Virus record (IMG/VR): IMGVR_UViG_3300042543_000614
Coordinates: 1-57,848 of that record
Length of the DNA: 57,848 bases
DNA from: a virus
Reading direction: 5' to 3' (one strand)
Positions 48,688-57,100 of the stretch are shown here, piece after piece. The stretch's first letter is position 1, and each line of letters opens with the position of its first letter. The translations under genes and the position numbers were made by a program. The notes under the pieces are model-generated. The model was not told where the DNA came from. It made no database searches and was given only the letters and a program-made list of their open reading frames with translations.

Positions 48688-49704
48688 TCACACTCGCATG
48701 AACAGCCAGCTGGCGCAGCCCGGTGGGTAGACGCTGCACTGCTTGCCGGCGGAGAGCTTGCCGCGGCCGATGAGGCGCCAGCCGTCGCGTTTGGCACCGA
48801 CTGAACGGGCGGCGGCCCACTTGTTGATGGTGTGGGCCTCCAGGCCGAGCAGGTGGGCCAGCTCGGGGCCGGTGATCAGATCGCCGGGCCGGTAGCCGTC
48901 CGGCTGCTGCGCAGACTGCGGAGGCATGGGCGGCCCCGGGGGCGCCTGGTGCTGGCGAGGAGGACGCGGACCAGGGGCCGGCGCCGCCGGCGCGGGTGCG
49001 GGGGGCCGGGGCGGAGCGGCCACGGCTGCCGCCACAGCCTGGCTCCTACGGCTCGGCCGCAGCGTCATGGTGGGGTGCTGCCACACGATTTCCGTCCAGT
49101 CGTTGTGGCAGGCCAACCAGAACAGTCGCAGGCTCAGGCAGTTGTGCAGCTCCGTCAGCTGCTTTCGCTGCCGCCAGAGCTGATCAGCCACAAAGTCATG
49201 CGGCTGCGCAACGGCAGGCACTCCTACCGGTCCACCAGCTGGTCGGACCCTGACATGCAGCTCGGTGCCAATCCGTTCGATGGCCACCATCGGCAGTGTG
49301 GGCGCCTCGGCGCGATCAGCGGCGATCCTGGGGGTGAGGCTCTCCAGGAACCAGCCGTCCATCCACACGGCGAAGGCGGGGCTGATCCAGCGGGCCAGGT
49401 CGACGGCGAGCTGGGGGTGGACCCAGGTGCCCTGCAGGTGCGGGGGGCCGCCCTGAATGATCTGCACCAGATCCGGTTTTCCCGTTGCGGGAATTCCCGC
49501 AACGGCTGCCCCGCAGCCGGTTTGGGCCGCCAGGGCACGGAGATACTCCTGAGTCCGCTCCAGTCGAACGTAGTCGTTGAGGCGCTTGCCGTTGGCCTTG
49601 CACATGGCCGTGGCGTTCACATAGCCGTCGGTCGGCCGGCGCTGAATCTCCACACCATTCCAGGTGCGCGACTCCAGCCCCAGGGGGGTGAGGGTGCTGT
49701 TCAT
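48688..49704 (-). CDS. KilA-N domain DNA-binding protein
   Basis: A 338-aa regulator. Residues 12-120 form a KilA-N domain: TWNGVEIQRRPTDGYVNATA, MCKANGKRLNDYVRLERTQE, GTWVHPQLAVDLARWISPAF and VWMDGWFLESL. A middle segment (about 150-225) is shared with the 91-aa protein at 21037. After a proline-rich linker comes a small C-terminal domain with an HTH-like GPELAHLLGLEAHTINKWAA. KilA-N proteins of phages are often antirepressors or late regulators. It sits among tail genes but has its own leader. Confidence 0.8.
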   Translation of the reverse strand: MNSTLTPLGLESRTWNGVEIQRRPTDGYVNATAMCKANGKRLNDYVRLERTQEYLRALAAQTGCGAAVAGIPATGKPDLVQIIQGGPPHLQGTWVHPQLAVDLARWISPAFAVWMDGWFLESLTPRIAADRAEAPTLPMVAIERIGTELHVRVRPAGGPVGVPAVAQPHDFVADQLWRQRKQLTELHNCLSLRLFWLACHNDWTEIVWQHPTMTLRPSRRSQAVAAAVAAPPRPPAPAPAAPAPGPRPPRQHQAPPGPPMPPQSAQQPDGYRPGDLITGPELAHLLGLEAHTINKWAAARSVGAKRDGWRLIGRGKLSAGKQCSVYPPGCASWLFMRV

Positions 49705-49755
49705 CAATGGCTCCCGCTCGAGGCGGGCGTATTGGATGCCCAGTGCTGCCACCGG
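49705..49755 (-). promoter_or_regulatory. Conserved leader hairpin, copy 2
   Basis: Second copy of the leader at 48600: GGCAGCACTGGGCA, then CCCGCCTCGAGCGGG overlapping GGGAG, then ATG 49704. The remaining bases to 50006 hold no gene I can support and probably include the promoter of the plus-strand gene at 50007. Confidence 0.55.
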
Positions 49756-50006
49756 GTCGATCCAGAGTACAGCAGTTCGATTTGTCAAGGGGTGGCGGGT
49801 GGGGCCTCCAGTACCGAGCCCGAGCGGCGTCCAACGGCACCGCTCTCGGCGCCCAGCCTTGCGGGGAGGGCCGACCCCACCCACCAGTGCCAGAGTACGG
49901 GAGGCGGAGGCTGGGTTCAGAGGCGCCGCTCAGGAACTGCTGCAGGCTGCTTCAAACAGCCGCAGTGAGCTGTAGGTGATAGGTTCCAACCTCTGACGGC
50001 ATTTCT

Positions 50007-50375
50007 ATGGCTAACCCATCACTCCAAAGATTTGGCAGGATAATGCTAGGCCTGGGATGCCTTGGTGCAGTATATTCCATCGTAATTGCCAGTCTGTCTA
50101 CCTCATCCACCAATCGCGGGGTCACAGTTACTGACGCCACGATTGGAGATACTCAGTACATTGGCCGCGGGAACTGCGACAAGGCGATCAAGACTCAGTT
50201 GACCGATCCCGACAGTTATCAGCGGATCGCCACTCAGATCGTGGATGCGAAGCCCGGCAGCGGCTGGGTGGCACGGACAGCATTCCGTTCACGCAATGGC
50301 TTTGGCGGCTACAGGGAGGCAACGGCAGATTGCGTGTTTGATGGCAACTCCTACAGGGCCATCGTGATGCAATGA
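50007..50375 (+). CDS. Membrane-anchored accessory (moron-type) protein
   Basis: A 122-aa protein on the opposite strand to all surrounding structural genes. N-terminal anchor at about residues 13-30 (MLGLGCLGAVYSIVIASL), then an extracytoplasmic-looking domain with two Cys (GNCDKAIKTQLTDPDSYQRI; YREATADCVFDGNSYRA) that may pair. The region is less GC-rich than average. A GCCCC-TTGC-GGGGC hairpin at 50402-50415 follows. Small membrane-anchored proteins of this kind often act in superinfection exclusion or host fitness; that is inference. Confidence 0.65.
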   Translation: MANPSLQRFGRIMLGLGCLGAVYSIVIASLSTSSTNRGVTVTDATIGDTQYIGRGNCDKAIKTQLTDPDSYQRIATQIVDAKPGSGWVARTAFRSRNGFGGYREATADCVFDGNSYRAIVMQ

Positions 50376-50421
50376 CATTGGCCAAAGGCCTTCAGGATTC
50401 AGCCCCTTGCGGGGCGCCCTC

Positions 50422-50613
50422 TCAGCAGGACCACTCCTCCTCGATGGCGGCCAGGTCGCGCAGTCGCTGCGCGGTGGCAAGCTGCTCATCGATGAGCTGG
50501 TCCCACTCCTCGAAGAGAACCTCGATCTCGGCGAAAATCGCGTCGACCTCCGGATCTCCCGTCGGGGGTCCGAAGATGGACTCCTTTTGAGGGGTGCGGG
50601 GGGGGTTGGTCAT
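50422..50613 (-). CDS. Small acidic helical protein
   Basis: A 63-aa unknown: Pro-rich start, then an acidic helix (DPEVDAIFAEIEVLFEEWDQ, LATAQRLRDLAAIEEEW). It lies downstream of the tail-tube gene beyond a terminator, where tail chaperone-type genes are often found; no stronger link is visible. Confidence 0.6.
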   Translation of the reverse strand: MTNPPRTPQKESIFGPPTGDPEVDAIFAEIEVLFEEWDQLIDEQLATAQRLRDLAAIEEEWSC

Positions 50614-50801
50614 GGTGCCTCCGGTGGTGGGTGAGCCCCCTGGCGGGACTCAGAGGTGCCAGGGATCGGCACCACCGGGGCGGGCCAACCGCCCGCGGGA
50701 TATTCAGCTGTCCAGGTCCTGGGGGTGTCCCCCGATGACTGCACCGTAACTGCTGCGGGCGGCCCTGCTGGGCAGTTTTCGCGCGAAAGACCAGAGGCCA
50801 C
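50610..50801 (-). CDS. Uncertain 63-aa proline-rich ORF
   Basis: GTG start at 50801, directly beside the terminator hairpin, and a 4-base overlap with the next gene. Composition is Pro/Gly-rich without recognisable structure (TAEYPAGGWPAPVVPIPG). May be non-coding leader of the 50613 gene. Confidence 0.3.
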   Translation of the reverse strand: MASGLSRENCPAGPPAAVTVQSSGDTPRTWTAEYPAGGWPAPVVPIPGTSESRQGAHPPPEAP

Positions 50802-50808
50802 CCATGAA

Positions 50809-50832
50809 AAAGGGGCCCTGAGGGGCCCCTTT
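50809..50832. terminator. Bidirectional intrinsic terminator after the tail-tube gene
   Basis: 10-bp stem AAAGGGGCCC/GGGCCCCTTT with a 4-base loop; followed by TTTTTCA on the minus strand and by CTTTCTT on the plus strand. It would limit read-through from the abundant tube message into downstream tail genes. Confidence 0.75.
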
Positions 50833-50860
50833 CTTCGCTCTGGCGGCCGCGGCCTGGTGA

Positions 50861-51871
50861 TCAGGCGGTGCGGAAGGTGGTAGAGAAGCCTGCCAGCGGC
50901 CGGCGGATGCCGGCGGCATCGGCCACCAGGGTGGCATTGACGGCCTGGGTGATCGCCCCGTCGCGCACCACCAGGCGGTAGATGGTGGCGGCCGCCAGGT
51001 CGGCGGAGGGGTTGATCGTCACCACACCACCAGCCAGGGTCACCACCGCCGGCACTCGAACGCCGGAGCTGGCCACCTCGAGGCGGAAGCCGCTGCCATC
51101 GGCCGCGCCCAGCGCCAGCTGGGTGAGCGGAGCGGTGCCATCGCTGGTGTAGGTCACGGTCAGGTTGTTGCCTACCACCACCGCCGTGCCGTTGTCGGCC
51201 GGCACCACCGCATAGCGACGGCTGCCGCTGGAGGGGGCCGTGCTGAGGATCACGCTCTGGACCGCACCGGTGGCCAGCGGCGCGCTGCCGGCGTTGAAAC
51301 GGCCGAACACCGCGCGGCCGCGGCTCATGCCATCGAAGGTGACGTTGATCAGGTCTTCGGCGGCCTGGGGCTCCTTGTAGTTGCGCAGCGCAGCGTTGAA
51401 ACAGGCGTAGTCGTAGATGTAGTCGCCGGTGTTGCCGCCAGCGCGGCCCAGCTCCTTGAACATCTCCACGAACACTTCCGAGTCGGTGTCGTAGCGGGCC
51501 TGCTCAACAATGGCGAACTCCTCGGAGTAGTCGCCGCGGAACTCGGGGCAGCCACCAGCGGCGCCCTGCACGATCAGCTTGGAGAAGAAGGTGTCGAACG
51601 AGGCGCTCACCTTGCTGCCGGTGGTCACCGCATCGCTCCAGCCTCCGTCACCGATCAGGCGAAACTCCCGATCGTTGTTGTCGACATTGAACGACACCTG
51701 TTTGACGGTCTGCAGCTCCCGGGCCCAGTCGCCAGGGTCGAGGGTGGGGCGTGTGATGAAGCCGGACTCATCGCGCGTGGCGAAATAGCGGCAGGGGGCG
51801 CGCAGGGGGGTCATCAGCAGCACACTGCGGTGCGCCTTGACAAAGCTCTGCCCGATCGCGGTATCAGTCAT
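50861..51871 (-). CDS. Major tail tube protein with C-terminal Ig-like domain
   Basis: A 336-aa tube subunit. The first 220 residues carry tube-like strands (YFATRDESGFITRPTLDPGD, SFNVDNNDREFRLIGDGGWS, SKVSASFDTFFSKLIVQGAA). Residues 225-336 form an SbsA/BIG-like immunoglobulin fold (VTYTSDGTAPLTQLALGAAD; TINPSADLAAATIYRLVVRD) that would decorate the tube surface. A strong terminator follows, as expected for a highly expressed gene. Confidence 0.75.
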   Translation of the reverse strand: MTDTAIGQSFVKAHRSVLLMTPLRAPCRYFATRDESGFITRPTLDPGDWARELQTVKQVSFNVDNNDREFRLIGDGGWSDAVTTGSKVSASFDTFFSKLIVQGAAGGCPEFRGDYSEEFAIVEQARYDTDSEVFVEMFKELGRAGGNTGDYIYDYACFNAALRNYKEPQAAEDLINVTFDGMSRGRAVFGRFNAGSAPLATGAVQSVILSTAPSSGSRRYAVVPADNGTAVVVGNNLTVTYTSDGTAPLTQLALGAADGSGFRLEVASSGVRVPAVVTLAGGVVTINPSADLAAATIYRLVVRDGAITQAVNATLVADAAGIRRPLAGFSTTFRTA

Positions 51872-51933
51872 GGTGGGGTCCTTGAAGGGGTCGGGGGAAG
51901 GGAGAGAAACGGCCGCTGTGCAGCCCGTGGCTG

Positions 51934-52371
51934 TCAGCCGGAGGCTGCCAGGGAGGCGATGTAGACGGGATCGGGCAGCTCCACGATGAGCCGCTCGTAG
52001 GTGTCATCAGTTTGTGGCTGGTGACGTTGCTGGGCGGTGGGCCAGGCGCGGAACGCCAGCAGCCGCACCGCCTCGAGGTTGCTGCTGGTATCGAACTGGG
52101 TGAAGGTCACCGTCCAGGTGCGCATCGTGGCCATGGTGCGCGTGGCGGCACCCAGCAGCTCGCGCTCTGGGGCCTCGGTGAGCACCGCCTCGATGCCGGT
52201 AGCGGTGTAGCTGGGCCGCACCTGCCCCTTGCCCACCGTCCAGAAGGCCTGAATCGGCGGGCCTTCAGAACGGTGGTACTGACCCAACAGTGGGCCAAAC
52301 AGCATGCGCAGCTCATCGGCCACCTGCCGCAGGCTCGCGCCCAGCTCCACCTGGCAGCGAGCCTGGGTCAT
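51934..52371 (-). CDS. Head-tail / tail-completion protein
   Basis: A 145-aa protein with strands (AFWTVGKGQVRPSYTATGIE, TMRTWTVTFTQFDTSSNLEA) of the sort found in tail terminator proteins, immediately upstream of the tube gene, which is the standard place for them. Inference from order. Confidence 0.6.
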   Translation of the reverse strand: MTQARCQVELGASLRQVADELRMLFGPLLGQYHRSEGPPIQAFWTVGKGQVRPSYTATGIEAVLTEAPERELLGAATRTMATMRTWTVTFTQFDTSSNLEAVRLLAFRAWPTAQQRHQPQTDDTYERLIVELPDPVYIASLAASG

Positions 52372-52853
52372 GCTGCACCTCCAGCCGGCGGCAGGGCCGA
52401 GGGCCCCGCCGGAGCGGCGCCACCACGGCGGGTGCCGCCCAGGCCCCGGCGCTTGGCCGAAAGGGTGAAGTGCAACTGGAAGGCGCGCTGCAGCTTCACG
52501 CGCTCGCGCTGCAGCTCCCGCGTCCAGGGCCGGGCCGGCCTGGTGCGGGGCTGCCCCTCGCTGTCATTGGCCTTGTAGACGGCGCCGTCGTGCACCGCAG
52601 GGGCATGGGGGGCAGTCCAGCGGAATTTCGTTTCCATCACCCCCGGGCGGGGGTTGATTGCCATCTCCTGCGAGTTGCGCAGGTCGCCGATGTCCACGAT
52701 GTCGCGGGGGCTTTCCCCACTCGGCCAGTCCCATTTCGGCTCGGTGATGTGCCTCGTGAGCTCCGAATCCACAAACGTGCTGAAGCGGCCCCAGGCCTCA
52801 CCCACCACCTCGCGCAGAAGCTGCTGATCCATTCCCTGCTCAGCCATTGCCAC
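52368..52853 (-). CDS. Neck / HK97 gp10-like connector protein
   Basis: A 161-aa basic protein (RTRPARPWTRELQRERVKLQ) with an N-terminal helical part (LLREVVGEAWGRFSTFVDSE) and an arginine/glycine-rich tail. Position between head-completion and tail-terminator genes matches gp10-like connectors. ATG 52853 or 52847. Overlaps on both sides. Confidence 0.55.
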   Translation of the reverse strand: MAMAEQGMDQQLLREVVGEAWGRFSTFVDSELTRHITEPKWDWPSGESPRDIVDIGDLRNSQEMAINPRPGVMETKFRWTAPHAPAVHDGAVYKANDSEGQPRTRPARPWTRELQRERVKLQRAFQLHFTLSAKRRGLGGTRRGGAAPAGPSALPPAGGAA

Positions 52854-53241
52854 GGCCTCCCGTCACCCGAAAGGTGCCGTTGATCTGCTGGCGCAGGAGC
52901 GGCATGGCCCCCACCGGCGCCCCCAGGTCTTCCTGCAGCTCGAAGCGGCCGCGGCGGCCGTTGATTACCGCCGCGGCCTTGCTGCCGCTCACAATCCGCG
53001 GATCGAGGGTGGCGGGACTCAGCAGCCGGCCGGTGCAGGGGAAAGTGGTCTCATCGACGCCCACCTGCTTCTCCCAGCGGCCGCGGTTGAGGCGCAGCGC
53101 CGCCAGGTAGTGGAGCGTCTCGGTGGCTGCCACCTGGTTGCCGGTTTCCGGATCCTCGGTGAGGGTGGCGCCGGCCACCTCGAACGCCAGGGTGGCGGTG
53201 GCGAGGTGGCCGTAGGCGCTGGCGGGCTGGGGAGTGCTCAT
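52840..53241 (-). CDS. Hypothetical head-tail connector protein
   Basis: A 133-aa beta-rich protein (ATATLAFEVAGATLTEDPET, AAVINGRRGRFELQEDLGAP), possibly a stopper ring (head closure) protein by its place in the cluster. ATG 53241 follows the DUF4054-like gene by 4 bases. Confidence 0.6.
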   Translation of the reverse strand: MSTPQPASAYGHLATATLAFEVAGATLTEDPETGNQVAATETLHYLAALRLNRGRWEKQVGVDETTFPCTGRLLSPATLDPRIVSGSKAAAVINGRRGRFELQEDLGAPVGAMPLLRQQINGTFRVTGGRGNG

Positions 53242-53245
53242 CAGA

Positions 53246-53554
53246 TCAGACCATGAAGCCGCAGGTGAGCGGTAGGCAGGCCTGCAGCTCGGCAAACTGC
53301 TGGCCGTAGTGGGTGGCCTCCAGGCCGCTGCCGGCGGAAGGCGGCGCCTGGCCCACCTGGGCGCCCACCTCCCGCACCCGGCAGGCGATCAGATGGGCGG
53401 CAAACAGGCCCACCCCATCACCATGCAGGTCTCCCCACACCGCTTCGCTGCAGCGCCGGCCGGCGGTGGCCAGCGCCGCCTCCAGCTGGCCGTGCGTGTG
53501 CACCTCCAGCTCAGGAAAGCGGTCGAGCAACTCGGAGAGGGTGGGGATTGCCAT
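53246..53554 (-). CDS. Head-completion adaptor, DUF4054-like
   Basis: A 102-aa protein: MAIPTLSELLDRFPELEVHT, LEAALATAGRRCSEAVWGDL, GLFAAHLIACRVREVG. This helix order, with FPE near the start and AAHL in the middle, fits DUF4054, which caps the portal as an adaptor. ATG 53554 lies 3 bases after the previous stop. Confidence 0.7.
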   Translation of the reverse strand: MAIPTLSELLDRFPELEVHTHGQLEAALATAGRRCSEAVWGDLHGDGVGLFAAHLIACRVREVGAQVGQAPPSAGSGLEATHYGQQFAELQACLPLTCGFMV

Positions 53555-53556
53555 GG

Positions 53557-54072
53557 TCAGGGACGGCCGTCGAGGAGCTCTTTCACGCGGGTGGCAAGCT
53601 TCTCGCGCACCACCTGCCGGTCTTCCTTGCGCAGCCACTGCTCCAGCTGCTCGGTGTTGCGGCAGCCGTAGATCAGTCGGATGGCCACCGCATTGGGCAC
53701 GGCGGCCAACGACACCTCGCCGTCGGCAGTGGTGGCGCCATCGGTGAGCTCGATCTCTTGGATCAGGCCGCGGCCCATCAGCTCTTGGGTGTCGGGGCGG
53801 GCCTTGGCCTGCTCCCACAGCTTGCGGGGCACCGGGGCGTTGAGGCCCGGGTTGATCCGGAGAGTGGTGGGATTGGCGACGGGCCCGAACGCCCAGGCGA
53901 TGGCGCCGCCACGGCAGCTCTGGAGACAGGCCTCGTTCAGCTCGGGGGTGAAGATCACCGCCAGCTCGCCGGCCTCCGGTTGGACGGAGACCACCAGCTC
54001 GCCGGCCTCCGGTTGGTCCTCGGCGGGCTCGGCCTGGGGCTTGCTGATGGGCTTGGTGGGGGTGGTGGTCAT
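53557..54072 (-). CDS. Hypothetical head protein
   Basis: A 171-aa unknown between capsid and adaptor genes. N-terminal 40 residues are Pro/Glu-rich with a direct repeat (QPEAGELVVSVQPEAGELAV, from a 24-base DNA repeat near 53985). The globular part has strands and a C-terminal basic helix (LRKEDRQVVREKLATRVKEL). May be a head decoration or connector. Confidence 0.65.
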   Translation of the reverse strand: MTTTPTKPISKPQAEPAEDQPEAGELVVSVQPEAGELAVIFTPELNEACLQSCRGGAIAWAFGPVANPTTLRINPGLNAPVPRKLWEQAKARPDTQELMGRGLIQEIELTDGATTADGEVSLAAVPNAVAIRLIYGCRNTEQLEQWLRKEDRQVVREKLATRVKELLDGRP

Positions 54073-54121
54073 GGAAAACCGATGGGGAACAGGGAAATGG
54101 TGCGGGGCTGATCAGCGGGGA

Positions 54122-55057
54122 TCAGCCGCCGTCCTGGATGTAGAGGAAGGCCAGGGGGAAATCGGGGATGAAGCCGCCAATTTTGCTCATCGAGGGCACC
54201 ACGAACTTGAGGTTCTTCGGCTGAGGCGGCAGGAAGGTGAGCGGCAGGGGGATGTGGAATTTCCCCTTGGTCGGATCCTTTCGGTAGAACAGCATCCGCC
54301 GGGCGCTGAGGTTGCCGCCGCTGTTGGCCGGGTCGAGCTCGTTGATCGGCTCCACCGACGTGATGCTCGGGTTCATCTTCAGGAACAGCTCCAGCACCGT
54401 GGTGTTGTCGGTCGAGGAACGGCAGGTAGTGGAGACGATGCGGTGATCCGATTCACCCATCAGCACGGCATTGGGCTGCTCAATCTGCTTGGAGTTGACC
54501 CGCATTTGGGTGACGCCGAAGTTCAGCAGATCGAGCATCTGCTGGGGGGTGGTGTTGGGGTCGTTGAACCAGGCGTCGCTGTTGTTGCCCGTCACCACCA
54601 CACGATCGATGGCCGGGTGGTTGAGCATGCCCCGCAGGCCGGTGCCGGCCCGGCCAAACAGGCAGGTGGTGTTGTTGCGGCGCTCGTAGGAGTCGCGCAC
54701 CGCTTCGGCCTTCTCGGTGGTGAGATTGACGCCGGCCATTTTTGCGGCCAGCAGCTCGCCCTGGGTGTAGTCGAACGAGCCGCCGAACTCGCGGATCTCG
54801 TTGACGATCTCACCCACCTTCACGCCGGAGCGGGGCAAATCGTCGGCCGCATCAGCGATCAGATCAAAGGCGCCGGTGCGATCCCACAGGGTGCGCTTGA
54901 TCGACGTGGCGCCGGGGTTCACCTCGAAGCTGACCGGGCAAATCCTGGGGTAAACGATTTCGGCATAGGGTTTGCGCAGCACACCGGGAATGATGTGCTG
55001 CAGCTGGTCGGCCAGGAACGCCCCACTCTGGTAGGCGTCGTCCATTCGGTGGCTCAT
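54122..55057 (-). CDS. Major capsid protein, DUF2184-type
   Basis: A 311-aa HK97-fold capsid subunit. Features of the DUF2184 family: an N-arm (MDDAYQSGAFLADQLQHIIP), SIKRTLWDRTGAFDLIADAA, QGELLAAKMAGVNLTTEKAE, the LFGRAGTGLRGMLNHPAI segment, and a C-terminal strand FVVPSMSKIGGFIPDFPLAF. It follows the protease/scaffold and cement genes, the usual order for this capsid type. There is no separate scaffolding gene. Confidence 0.85.
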   Translation of the reverse strand: MSHRMDDAYQSGAFLADQLQHIIPGVLRKPYAEIVYPRICPVSFEVNPGATSIKRTLWDRTGAFDLIADAADDLPRSGVKVGEIVNEIREFGGSFDYTQGELLAAKMAGVNLTTEKAEAVRDSYERRNNTTCLFGRAGTGLRGMLNHPAIDRVVVTGNNSDAWFNDPNTTPQQMLDLLNFGVTQMRVNSKQIEQPNAVLMGESDHRIVSTTCRSSTDNTTVLELFLKMNPSITSVEPINELDPANSGGNLSARRMLFYRKDPTKGKFHIPLPLTFLPPQPKNLKFVVPSMSKIGGFIPDFPLAFLYIQDGG

Positions 55058-55109
55058 TGTTCGGGCTCCAGGAGGGGGCAGGGGGAAGGAAGGGGGATGG
55101 TGGGGAGGA

Positions 55110-55682
55110 TCAGGTGTCAGCGGTGAAGGTCAGCGCGGCAGGCGCGTTGACCCGCAGCACCAGCAGGCCACCGGCAGCGGCGCCGCGTTCGATCTCCCAG
55201 GCGCCGGCAGCCAGGTTGAGGCTGTTGCCCGCCGAGGCCGTCTTGCCCCACTTGCCGGCATTGGCGCCGGACTTGAAGTAGCGCAGGGCCCCTCCGGGAT
55301 CAACGGCCTCGAAGACCTCGATGTAGATCGAGCCCTCCTTGAGGATGTTCACCGCATAACCGGGATGAATGCCCTCCTGGTAAGGAGTCGCGGCATCACG
55401 GTGGCTGAGCTCCTGGACATCGGTGAGCACCGAGATGCCGAGGATCGCGCCGGCGGCGGTGGCCACCTGGGCGGAGTTGGGCAGCACGCCGGAGCCGTTG
55501 CGCACCAGCGGCACGCCAAAAGGCAGCACGCCATTGGTTTCGTTGTTGCCGCTGATGATCCGGCTGCCGCTGATGTCGGCCAGCTCGCCGATGCGGCCGA
55601 TGGCCATCTGCATCGGGTAGTCGCGGCCCACACCCACCTGGGGGTTCATGCTGCCGGCGTTGTTGGTGAAGGTCTGGGCCAT
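55110..55682 (-). CDS. Structural cement / decoration protein (DUF2190-like)
   Basis: A 190-aa protein with a beta-sandwich-like pattern: NNAGSMNPQVGVGRDYPMQM, GVPLVRNGSGVLPNSAQVAT, GAILGISVLTDVQELSHRDA, YAVNILKEGSIYIEVFEAVD. Matches the structural-cement proteins that pair with DUF2184 capsids and trimerise on the shell. Confidence 0.75.
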   Translation of the reverse strand: MAQTFTNNAGSMNPQVGVGRDYPMQMAIGRIGELADISGSRIISGNNETNGVLPFGVPLVRNGSGVLPNSAQVATAAGAILGISVLTDVQELSHRDAATPYQEGIHPGYAVNILKEGSIYIEVFEAVDPGGALRYFKSGANAGKWGKTASAGNSLNLAAGAWEIERGAAAGGLLVLRVNAPAALTFTADT

Positions 55683-55729
55683 GGAAGGAATGCGGAGGGG
55701 CGGGGGGAGGGGGAAGGGCTAGGGGGGAA

Positions 55730-57025
55730 TCAGCTGGCGGGGTCCTGCCAGGCGTTGGCCAGCGCGTTCTGGTGCTCCGCCGCGGCCGCTGCGATGCCAT
55801 CGGCGCCGTCGGTGCGGGGGCCGGTGGTGATGCCCTGCAACTGGCGGGCCAGCATCTGGGCGGCATCGGCCTGGTAGGGCACCTGTTCGGCAGCCTCGTA
55901 GGCGGCATCGAAGCGGGCGGCGATGTACTCGTCGCTGCGGTTCTCGATGCCATCGATGCGCACCTCAGCAGCCTCGAGGGCGAGCACCTGCACCTCGCGG
56001 TTGCTGAGGCCGTCGTGCCGCTCGCGCTGGCCGCCCATGATCAGGCTGGCCTTCTCGAGCACGTCGACGCGCTCGGCCACCAGCTGCTGAATCAGCTCCG
56101 GATCAGGCTGAGGGGCGGAATCAGCCCGCTCGGCCACCAGGGCCTCCAGCTCGCTCAGCTGCTCGGCCAGGCTGTCGAAGCGCAGCTCGGCGGCGGCCAG
56201 GTCGTCAACGGTGGCCTTGTAGACCTCCCACGGCACGCTGCGGCCGGGGGTGGCGGAATCGCCGCGGGCCTTGTTGCGCTTGGCCATGCCGTAGCCGTCT
56301 TCCTTCTCTTCGGGGTCCATCTCGCCCTCGCCTTCCATTTCTTCGGGGTCCATCTCTTCCTCGGCGTTTGCCTTGGACTTGGCGGAACTCTTCATGTCGG
56401 CACGGTCGGTGGGTTGAGCGGGAGCGGGCATGGGGGTGGCCTCAGGAAGGGAAGGGAGGAGATCGGCGGAAACAGCGACGATCGGCGGGTCGTCGGCATC
56501 GGCGGAGTCGAAGTGCAGGCACACTTCGGAGCCCGCGCGGGCCTTGCGGGTGACGGCGAGATGGTTCCCGCTGATGTTCCGCTGCACGCCGTCGTACCGG
56601 GTGCCATCGGGGGCTGTGCCCGGCGTGGGGTCGTACTCGCAGCGGTAGCCCACGGAGAGCTCAACCGCATCGCGACGCTTGACGGCCTCGATTGCTTCTC
56701 GATCCGTCAGGGTGACGGTGCCATGCACAAAGCCGTCGGTGAACTCCACCTGGGTGCCGCTGTGGCCCCGGGTGTGTTGCCGCACGGTGTCGGGCGTGAG
56801 CAGCTGGGGCGGATGCTCCAGCGTCACCGGCAGGCCGCCCATCGACAGAAGAGAATCCGGACGGGACACCTCTTCCGGCGGGCGATATTCGACCCGTTTC
56901 GACCCATCCGGGTTGGTGTAGGTCTGGCAGCCGCTGCGGGAGAACGTCCCACGCACGCGCACGTAGCCCTCTGGAGTTTCCAGAAAGCTGGCGGGTAGGT
57001 TGGAGCGATCGAAGCGGAATTGCAC
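55730..57025 (-). CDS. DUF2213 protein, putative prohead protease/scaffold
   Basis: A 431-aa protein. The N-terminal 165 residues match DUF2213: ETPEGYVRVRGTFSRSGCQT, MGGLPVTLEHPPQLLTPDTV, GHSGTQVEFTDGFVHGTVTL, and ELSVGYRCEYDPTPG; a His and Ser in this set are the plausible protease residues. A highly acidic linker (about 225-250, runs of Glu/Asp/Met) precedes a helical region (about 280-400) that resembles a scaffolding core. This fusion of protease and scaffold is common upstream of such capsids. Confidence 0.85.
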   Translation of the reverse strand: MQFRFDRSNLPASFLETPEGYVRVRGTFSRSGCQTYTNPDGSKRVEYRPPEEVSRPDSLLSMGGLPVTLEHPPQLLTPDTVRQHTRGHSGTQVEFTDGFVHGTVTLTDREAIEAVKRRDAVELSVGYRCEYDPTPGTAPDGTRYDGVQRNISGNHLAVTRKARAGSEVCLHFDSADADDPPIVAVSADLLPSLPEATPMPAPAQPTDRADMKSSAKSKANAEEEMDPEEMEGEGEMDPEEKEDGYGMAKRNKARGDSATPGRSVPWEVYKATVDDLAAAELRFDSLAEQLSELEALVAERADSAPQPDPELIQQLVAERVDVLEKASLIMGGQRERHDGLSNREVQVLALEAAEVRIDGIENRSDEYIAARFDAAYEAAEQVPYQADAAQMLARQLQGITTGPRTDGADGIAAAAAEHQNALANAWQDPAS

Positions 57026-57100
57026 CGGCAGATAGCAGGAGCTGCCAGCAAGATGGGGCCGCCGGATCTACCTTGCGCCTGTTGATGCCATAAACGCACC

